DNA of 15,000 bases, from positions 5,605,479 to 5,620,478 of the forward strand of contig CAUJGJ010000313.1 of assembly GCA_963170055.1 (NCBI GenBank), in the 5' to 3' direction. Source of the stretch: Halisarca cf. caerulea (Eukaryota > Porifera > Demospongiae > Chondrillida > Halisarcidae). A program made the position numbers and the translations under genes. Every line of letters starts with the position of its first letter. The stretch's first letter is position 1. The notes beneath the pieces are model-generated. The model was not told where the DNA came from. It saw nothing but the letters and a program-made list of their open reading frames with translations, and made no database searches. Positions 8,901 to 15,000 of this stretch are shown piece after piece.

Positions 8901-10144
8901 CTGCATCCCTTGTGTTTTGTATCTGCATTTAGCAACTGCACTCCCGACAAGAAGCTTTCAAGAAAGTGGATTTAGCATTTGATGAACTGTCATCAAGTCC
9001 TTGTGATACTTACAGCAAAGCAGCATTGTCTATTGTGGAAAATCTTTGTCAAAGAGAAGGAATTAAGATCAAGTCGCAGAAGGCTTTGTCGCTTATCACA
9101 AAAATGAGCTCTATTTTACTCCAAATTGAGGTTGGTAGATGAGCATTGTAGTGCTGGTGTGACCTGTGTGGGAGTGTGATGATGGTAATTGTGTGGGTGG
9201 TGGGCTACTTGTACATTGTGTGGGTGGTGTGCTGCTTGTATATTGTGTGGGTGGTGTGCTGCTTGTACATTGTGTGGGTGGTGTGCTGCTTGTACATTGT
9301 GTGGGTGGTGTGCTGCTTGTACATTGTGTGGGTGGTGTGCTGCTTGTACATTGTGTGGGTGGTGTGCTGCTTGTACATTGTGTGGGTGGTGTGCTGCTTG
9401 TACATTGTGTGGGTGGTGTGCTGCTTGTACATTGTGTGGGTGGTGTGCTGCTTGTACATTGTGTGGGTGGTGTGCTGCTTGTACATTGTGTGGGTGGTGT
9501 GCTGCTTGTACATTGTGTGGGTGGTGTGCTACTTGTACATTGTGTGGGTGGTGTGCTGCTTGTACATTGTGTGGGTGGTGTGCTACTTGTACATTGTGTG
9601 GGTGGTGTGCTGCTTGTGCATTGTGTGGGTGGTGTGCTGCTTGTACATTGTGTGGGTGGTGTGCTACTTGTACATTGTGTGGGTGGTGTGCTACTTGTAC
9701 ATTGTGTGGGTGGTGTGCTGCTTGTACATTGTGTGGGTGGTGTGCTACTTGTACATTGTGTGGGTGGTGTGCTGCTTGTGCATTGTGTGGGTGGTGTGCT
9801 GCTTGTACATTGTGTGGGTGGTGTGCTACTTGTACATTGTGTGGGTGGTGTGCTGCTTGTACAGGCTGTGACAAGTGAAGACCAGAAGCTAGACCTGTCC
9901 AGTTTGGCCTCCTCTATCCAAACACTGGGGTTGTCTGTGTCTCCAGCAAACTACCAGTGAGTGTCTTACCTCTTGTCTTGTTAGCATGTGCTGTGGTCCC
10001 CTTATCCTCTCTGTACTATTTATGTACAGGGCCTATCAGACTGCCGTGGAGACACCGTTGAGGTACATTCAAGCTGGGCTAAACCCAACAGACAGTCTAC
10101 ACTCACTTGTTGTAGGAGACGGAGATCATGCCAGTTTCAACTGA
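5953..10144 (+). CDS. LIN9: LIN9, MuvB/DREAM complex subunit (17 exons, about 554 aa)
   Basis: Exons: 5953-5998, 6223-6285, 6340-6437, 6463-6492, 6637-6762, 6826-6914, 7017-7080, 7138-7199, 7380-7537, 7625-7761, 8238-8323, 8412-8495, 8561-8615, 8687-8848, 8933-9130, 9865-9956, 10030-10144. They total 1665 nt in one frame. LIN9 is a scaffold of MuvB, which joins p130/E2F as DREAM to repress cell-cycle genes and B-MYB to activate G2/M genes. Residues 1-36 contain AAKALVCLK, as in vertebrate LIN9. A basic low-complexity stretch follows. The DIRP region begins near residue 122 (LKNFLKLQKAHQWCYYEWFY, then RRLMGKPRRCSSSFFEEER). A Tudor-like segment spans about 240-291 (SGQVEAVLYGSNEYLVSFDR). A helical region at 360-554 should bind LIN52/MYB and ends DGDHASFN. 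The start at 5953 gives an acidic N-terminus like the family's; an in-frame ATG at 5923 would add 10 residues. Exons 4-5 are the least certain part. Confidence 0.92.
6524..6560 (+). other. Possible optional 37-nt LIN9 exon
   Basis: After a pyrimidine-rich stretch and AAG, this segment reads GLSKEHSSDLSE in phase with exon 4 and ends at a GTAGCA donor. It leaves phase 1, which fits only if the next exon starts at 6644 (after CTGTAG) rather than at 6637. The combined change is +30 nt, in frame. The default model omits it. The region encoded is the poorly conserved linker before the DIRP domain. Confidence 0.35.
7762..8237 (+). other. LIN9 intron 10, degenerate GT-rich sequence
   Basis: A 476-bp intron whose first 80 bp are an imperfect GT/AT-rich run (GTGTGTTTATCTG-like). 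The remainder is AT-rich. A 13-bp near-palindrome, TAGCCAATGGCTA, lies near 8137. No gene or mobile element is recognisable, and the small open frames here are not supported. Confidence 0.75.
9195..9864. repeat. 27-bp minisatellite in LIN9 intron 15
   Basis: About 25 near-identical 27-bp units (GTGTGGGTGGTGTGCTGCTT, then GTACATT) with rare substitutions: GCTACT for GCTGCT and GTGCATT for GTACATT. Because 27 is a multiple of three and the unit has no stop, frames stay open on both strands. The final unit changes GTACATT to GTACAGG and so supplies the 3' splice site of exon 16 (AG at 9863-9864). The retained intron would not be translated, because exon 15's frame reaches TGA within 12 nt of its donor. 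Confidence 0.97.
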
Positions 10145-10299
10145 TTGATCCTTTGAATTCCTTTGTGTATATATACCCTGTACTACCTTGTCTTGTGAGC
10201 GAATTGAGTCGTCGGTCCCATCCTACCCATCAGCGGATTCGAGAGATTTTGTATTTTTAAAGGGAAAACTCCAGTTTGCCAACCATGACGTAAAGGAAG
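10145..10299 (+). promoter_or_regulatory. Compact intergenic region, LIN9 3' end to LRRK1-like promoter
   Basis: These 155 bp must hold the LIN9 3'UTR end and the LRRK1-like core promoter and leader. No AATAAA or ATTAAA is present. A CRE-like TGACGTAA lies at 10286-10293, and AAGATGGCCGC at 10297-10307 overlaps the start codon and resembles a YY1 element. These motif calls are by eye only. Confidence 0.45.
10285..10293 (+). other. Two-codon upstream ORF before the LRRK1-like start
   Basis: The sequence ATGACGTAA encodes Met-Thr-stop. It has A at -3 and lies in the same frame as, and 6 nt before, the main ATG at 10300. Minimal upstream ORFs can lower downstream initiation if included in the leader. 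The transcription start is unknown, and the same bases form a CRE-like site, so the role is undecided. Confidence 0.4.
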
Positions 10300-11010
10300 A
10301 TGGCCGCTTCTTCGGTTGTGGATGTGGTAAAGAATGCCGAAAGATTGGCGGCCTTCTTCACCGCTGATAGAACCCAGGAAGAACATCTTGAGACAGTGAG
10401 GCAGTTTCTCGAGCCTTTCTCAAAAGAAAATCGATACAGAATAATAAACTGCAAACTTGAAAGATACAACGGTCGGACGGTCGTTCATCTTGCTGCTTCG
10501 GCGGGCCATCATCTTTCTCTCAGAGAGTTATTGAAGAGAGGAGGCGATCCGAATCGAGAATCATCCGCTGCCGATCTCAAACAGGTAAGGGTTGATCGTA
10601 GCTAGCAGATCACAATGGTATACTCCATGAGTTGGGCTACCGTTCTCTTTGTAGACTCCGCTTCACATATCAGCAAGAAGTAGACGTCCGAAATGCTTCC
10701 AGGTCCTCCTGCAGCACGGTGCTTTAATAGATCATCCGAACCAAAACAAGGAAACGCCTCGACAGTTAGCCAAGGGTCTACCGGGGATAGACAATGTCAT
10801 TAAAGCTTATTTTGGTGTGTGTGTGTGTGTGTGTTTGTGTCTGCCTGCCTGCCTACCTGTGTGTGCCAAGGGTGACTTATTCATCTCTTATCCTCTATAG
10901 CAAAGTACGAAGAACCAAAGAGATCCCCAGAAGATCTCCAAGTTATTGAAGGTACGAAGGTAGTGAAGTAGCTACTACTTGTATTGTGTATTAGTGTATG
11001 CATATTATAC

Positions 11011-11073
<63 letters not shown>

Positions 11074-11100
11074 ATTTGTGTATTACTGTATGCATATACG

Positions 11101-11162
<62 letters not shown>

Positions 11163-14100
11163 ATTTGTGTATTACTGTATGCATATACGGTGTGTGTATG
11201 TGTGTGTGTGTATAAAATGATGCTATTTGCATTGTATATACTCGCACATTAGTCTGACATAGCCAGACCCTACTTGCCGGTGACGTCAGTCCCGAAAATG
11301 GCCGAACAAGTTTGGGTGTGAGCTACGTCAGACTACTCGCACACGTTTGTGTAAGGACTTTAAAATCAGTAGGTAAACTGTGGCTGTATTACGCCCTGCT
11401 AATACCTTTGGGGTACCAAGCAATACTTTAATCATATTCATTATCTGGTTCCTTAAAACCATTAACCCCTTCGTCAGTGAGTGTGAATATTTGTGTCATT
11501 TCCTTTGTACTTTCAGAGCTCCACATGTTAGCTGAAGAGGAAAGCCATGAAGCACTGGACAGATTCATTGACCTCTTTGTCAGTCTGAAGCCATTTATGC
11601 AAGATTTGAGTACAAGGTTCACTGATTTTGAACAGACCACTCTAGTGTGCAGGTAAAGAGGCCTTCTTTGGTAGCAAGCTGTTTGTACCATATAGCTGCA
11701 AGTTTCACAGGACATTCAAATTATGCACAGTAGGAACTGGTCCATTCACGAGATTAAAAGCGCAAATTATATTCTATTTGATAATTAAGTAAACCAAATA
11801 AAAGATATGTCCTGTGTTCACTGTACTCACAGTGTGGTACACGGTACTGTTCACTGTACTCACAGTGTGGTACATGGTACTGTTCACTGTACTCACAGTG
11901 TGGTACATGGTACTGTTCACTGTACATGCACATACTTTGAGTATATACTACACATCAAGTATTCACCCACCAACATAGTAATTTATTGGGTACATATTCC
12001 ATACCTTACATCGCACCAGGTGGTCTCCTGGTGTTGGTATCTGTATGTTGGTGGTGTATCCTACACTTGAGAGGTTCCTGTCTCTGCCATAGGATCTGCA
12101 ACCACCTGAACCAACCTCTTCTGAATAAATTGATGGAGTTCACTCAGTCCCCAGAACTCCTGCACAATCTCTCCGACAACAAGAATCCTCTTCACATCGT
12201 CACCGAATGTGGCAGCACAGAAATGGCAGAAATGCTTATTGCAAGGTGGCCAGATTTGGTGTTCCAAACAGTACCGCCTCTTCTCACGCCATTCCACTTG
12301 GCCTGCTACACCCAAACAAAAGAAATGGTGGACGTTTTCCTTAGAGGTATTGCACTCATACTGGCTGACTACAATGAGGAGGTCCCTCTGGATCTGAATG
12401 TAATTGATGGTGCTGGACACACCCCTTTGCACCATGCTTGCTACAATAGGGACTGTGGCCCAATAGTTGATGCACTCCTCTCATTTAAACCTGAGCATTC
12501 CAACTTTGTAAGCTTTGATGTGAATGCTGTGAGTGTTACCAAGCACCGCTCCGTACTTCACATAGCAGTGTCACGGGAGAAGAGCAACTTCTTGCTTGAC
12601 CGTCTACTCAAGGAGAAGGGTATTAACATCAGCTTGAAGGCCTGCCCTTCTTCTTCCACAGTTAAGACAGTGACCAGTCACTGGTATGAGCTAGCTGAGC
12701 GGAAGGGGAAGGCACTGTCACCCGCCCTACAGGACACTGGTGAAGACAGACCACCCACAGTTAGAAGTCTGACCACACCTACACGCTTCTCCCCCATTGC
12801 CGATGTTGTCAGTGGCTCTCCAGAAGAGGATGAAGTAAGAGAGCTTAGAGCTGATGTCCCAGAACGTGGCCTACCTGTCTCCCGCTCACAAACAGTTGTT
12901 GCTGAAATTTCAGCAAGCACAAGAAAAGTGAAACTGAGGAAGAGATCAAAGACCGAGGAGGAAGGTGGAGGTAAGGGAGAGTTTAGTGTTAACCCGTCTC
13001 TCTACTGCTCACCACATGGAGGGCTGGAGATCCATGCATCAGGCACTGAGCCAGTGGAGTACACATCATTCAACCAGCTCCGGATGACCTCCCTCACTGA
13101 AGCTTGTTTGGTGGGCAACAGAACAGCAGTAGAGAAACTGCTGTGTGCTGGTGCTAAGGCCAACAAGTCCACCATTGAGCTACTCCAGGCACTGGAACAA
13201 TGGGATATGCTCCAGTTTGTCCTAAGCTACCACACCAAGATGGTGGACTACAGCAAGCAAAATGAAATGAAGGACAACCACCTTCAGTTGGCATCAAAGG
13301 GACTGAAGCTTTTGTGGAGTTCTCTTCACCTGACAGAGCTAGTAGGAGAGTGGTTTGTGGATGGCTGTGGCTATCGACCCCTTGTAGAGAAGAAGGAAGG
13401 AAGGGAAATTACAATTTGTTCGTACCCTAATCTACCTCCAGTGGTCCTCTCCGACACCATCACTGAAGTAGATATTCCTGACAATGCTCTTGAACGTATA
13501 CCCATTGAACTGCTACAGCTTCCTCACCTCAGACATCTCAACCTCTCTAGAAACAGTCTGGAGAGCCTACCTGTCGCAGCTCATCGTACAACACTGGAGG
13601 GTGTTGGGTGGAGGTGTAAGGAGCTCACTTCTCTCTTGCTCAGCGGCAATAAGTTCCAAGAACTTCCCCAGGTTCTTTGGAAGATGCCAAGACTGAAGGA
13701 ATTGCTTGCTGCCAACAATGCCCTGAGGACATTGGGTATAATCCACCAGTCTGAACAGAGTGAAATGTCACAATCATTGGAAAAAGTAGACTTGTCTGAG
13801 AACTGCCTTGACTATGTCTCTGACTTCCTATTTCTCTTAGACAGCGTTAAAAATGTTAACCTTTCCACTAACTCACTCCACTCTCTGCCAGAGGTTGTAT
13901 GGGACTGTGTGAGTCTGGAGGTACTCGATGTGTCAAAGAACAAACTGCGTGAACTCCCATTGTGTGAGACAGATCAATCCATGATGACCAGCCCCTTGGA
14001 TAATTACTCAACCAATCACTCACCTGTCACCATGCCGAGGTCCAAAGCGCAGGGCTATCACCACACTGGAGCCTACCTGGAGGTGTCAGTGAGTTTAAGA

Positions 14101-14972
14101 AGTACTTTCAAGAGAAGAACGCAGACCTTCCTGAAGACAGAAGCACCGAAGAGCAGGGAGGGAATTCAGGACAGTGTCAAGGTACAAGCGGACGATCCCT
14201 CAAAGCTACGTGTACTGAAGCTCAGCCACAACGAGCTGTCCCACTTTCCCTGTGCTCTCCCCTGCCTTGCACCCCACCTTCAGGAGCTGGACGTCTCCTT
14301 CAACGGGTCACTGGTGGAGATAGACATTGCATACCTTCCCTCTCGACTCAAGGAGCTCACAGCCACAAACTGTGGTATCGAGCGGTTTGGGAACATTCTC
14401 CCTCCAAATGTGCGCTCTTATGTGAAGAGGACTTGCAGGATACCGGACCAGTTTGGGCCGGGGAAGAACTGCATCCACCGAAGCCATGAGCAGCTTGAGT
14501 ACTTGCAGAAGTTGTACTTGAACAATAACAAGATGGAGAAGCTGCCCCTCATGAGAAGGAGACCCACAAAACTGGAGTCCTCTCTTAGGTCTTCTCTGAC
14601 AGCTAATGAGTGGCATGCGCCAGAGGAGGAGATCACTAACAGAGACCCAGACGAGGTAGCTTCTGGGGACACTAAGAGAGATGACCTTCTCTTCCCAAAT
14701 GTCCACACTGTGATTGTCTCCAACAACCGCCTTGTTGGCTGCTTGAACCCAAATGTGGGGTTTCTAGCCAACCTCCATACTCTCAGTGTTAGCAATAACG
14801 AAGCCCTTACTCACCTCCCCAAGGAGCTGGCTTACCTGAAGAAGCAAGGTAGAGGAATGAAGTTAAACAGTCTCATTTTCGCAGACCTCCCGAATTTGAA
14901 GGACCCACCCCCTCAATACCAGGGGAAGCCTCTCAATCATTTGATGTCGTACTTTCGATCTGCTCTAAAAAA
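10300..14972 (+). CDS. LRRK1-like ROCO family protein, N-terminal ankyrin and LRR part (3' incomplete)
   Basis: Exons: 10300-10584, 10655-10814, 10901-10951, 11517-11652, 12093-14972, then a GTGAGT donor at 14973. About 1170 residues are visible and the gene runs off the window. Ankyrin-type repeats occur at about 57-150 (YNGRTVVHLAASAGHHLSLR; TPLHISARSRRPKCFQVLLQ), 239-390 (NPLHIVTECG; GHTPLHHACYN; SVLHIAVS) and 540-590. A Ser/Thr/charged linker spans about 411-537. Leucine-rich repeats run from about 667 to 1125 (LRHLNLSRNSLESLP, LEVLDVSKNKLRELP, LRVLKLSHNELSHFP), with a polar insert of about 75 residues within them. The end, LMSYFRSALKK, resembles the junction before the ROC GTPase in LRRK proteins (LxYLRxxLRK), so ROC, COR and kinase domains are expected to the right; that is inference. 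ANK plus LRR order, and WSSLHLTELVGEW before the LRRs, favour LRRK1 over LRRK2. The ATG has a strong context (A at -3, G at +4). Confidence 0.78.
11012..11212. repeat. (GT)n tracts within an 89-bp tandem duplication
   Basis: Three GT tracts (11012-11071, 11100-11160, about 11190-11212) alternate with a spacer containing TAATTTGTGTATTACTGTAT and GCATATACGG. Spacer copies start at 11072 and 11161, 89 bp apart, and a diverged partial copy precedes the first tract. The repeat lies in intron 3 (10952-11516) of the LRRK1-like gene. Confidence 0.93.
11252..11333. mobile_element. 82-bp MITE-like inverted-repeat element, TA-flanked
   Basis: The left end GTCTGACATAGC and the reverse complement of the right end GTCTGACGTAGC match at 11 of 12 positions. 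TA flanks both sides (11250-11251, 11334-11335). A longer direct repeat, TACTCGCACA, also occurs at 11239-11248 and 11334-11343. Its left 18 bases, GTCTGACATAGCCAGACC, match the element at 367 (GTCTAGCATGGCCAGACC) at 15 of 18 positions. There is no ORF. It lies in intron 3 of the LRRK1-like gene. Confidence 0.72.
11813..11925. repeat. 33-bp tandem repeat with an internal hairpin
   Basis: Three full copies and a partial fourth of a 33-bp unit; TTCAC landmarks fall at 11817, 11850, 11883 and 11916. Each full unit contains CACTGT-ACTC-ACAGTG, a perfect 6-bp stem with a 4-nt loop. It lies in intron 4 (11653-12092) of the LRRK1-like gene, whose remaining sequence is AT-rich and featureless. Confidence 0.93.
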
Positions 14973-15000
14973 GTGAGTCTTGTGTATTTTCCAGTTAGGT

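Noticed and set aside
9116..9960. Four overlapping 229-264-codon open frames of a nine-residue periodic protein on both strands
   Set aside because: The 27-bp unit lacks stops in several frames, so open frames arise automatically. LIN9 exons flank the array in conserved positions, and exon 15's own frame hits TGA right after its donor.
11986..12092. Upstream in-frame ATG extending the large LRRK1-like exon
   Set aside because: The AG at 12091-12092 after a pyrimidine-rich stretch joins in phase to the exon ending at 11652. The upstream residues look like translated intron.

Overview
The window is a gene-dense stretch of animal nuclear DNA. It carries four spliced genes, all reconstructed here with GT-AG introns: a sorcin/grancalcin-type penta-EF-hand protein (+, 46-1988), the ribosome-biogenesis WD40 protein WDR12 (-, 5824-2144), the MuvB/DREAM subunit LIN9 (+, 5953-10144), and the N-terminal ankyrin plus leucine-rich-repeat part of an LRRK1-like ROCO kinase (+, 10300 to beyond the right edge). 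Most introns are about 50-200 bp, and the gaps between coding regions are only 128-155 bp. That compactness, together with this metazoan gene set, suggests an early-branching animal with a small genome. A demosponge is my leading guess, but this is inference and is not proved by the sequence.

Layout: the sorcin-like gene and WDR12 converge tail to tail, with stop codons 155 bp apart. WDR12 and LIN9 diverge head to head from a 128-bp region with two CACGTG E-boxes and an NRF-1-like motif. LIN9 and the LRRK1-like gene are in tandem, 155 bp apart. I see no operon and no bacterial, viral, CRISPR, tRNA or rRNA features.

Almost all unusually long introns are long because of tandem repeats. A 30-bp G-rich minisatellite lies in the sorcin-like gene, an array of roughly 1 kb with 17-19-bp units in WDR12, a 27-bp array in LIN9, and a 33-bp hairpin repeat plus an 89-bp GT-rich duplication in the LRRK1-like gene. 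Several (GT)n tracts are also present. Three 70-82-bp inverted-repeat elements flanked by TA and sharing a CCAGACC block look like one MITE superfamily. The long open frames in the arrays are artefacts of repeats lacking stop codons.

The genes do not form one pathway. WDR12 acts in 60S ribosome assembly and LIN9 in cell-cycle transcription, and their shared E-box promoter could couple growth with proliferation. I found no convincing previously undescribed system. The points most worth checking are the MITE family, the minisatellite whose last unit supplies the LIN9 splice acceptor, the shared promoter, and the single 2.88-kb exon of the LRRK1-like gene.
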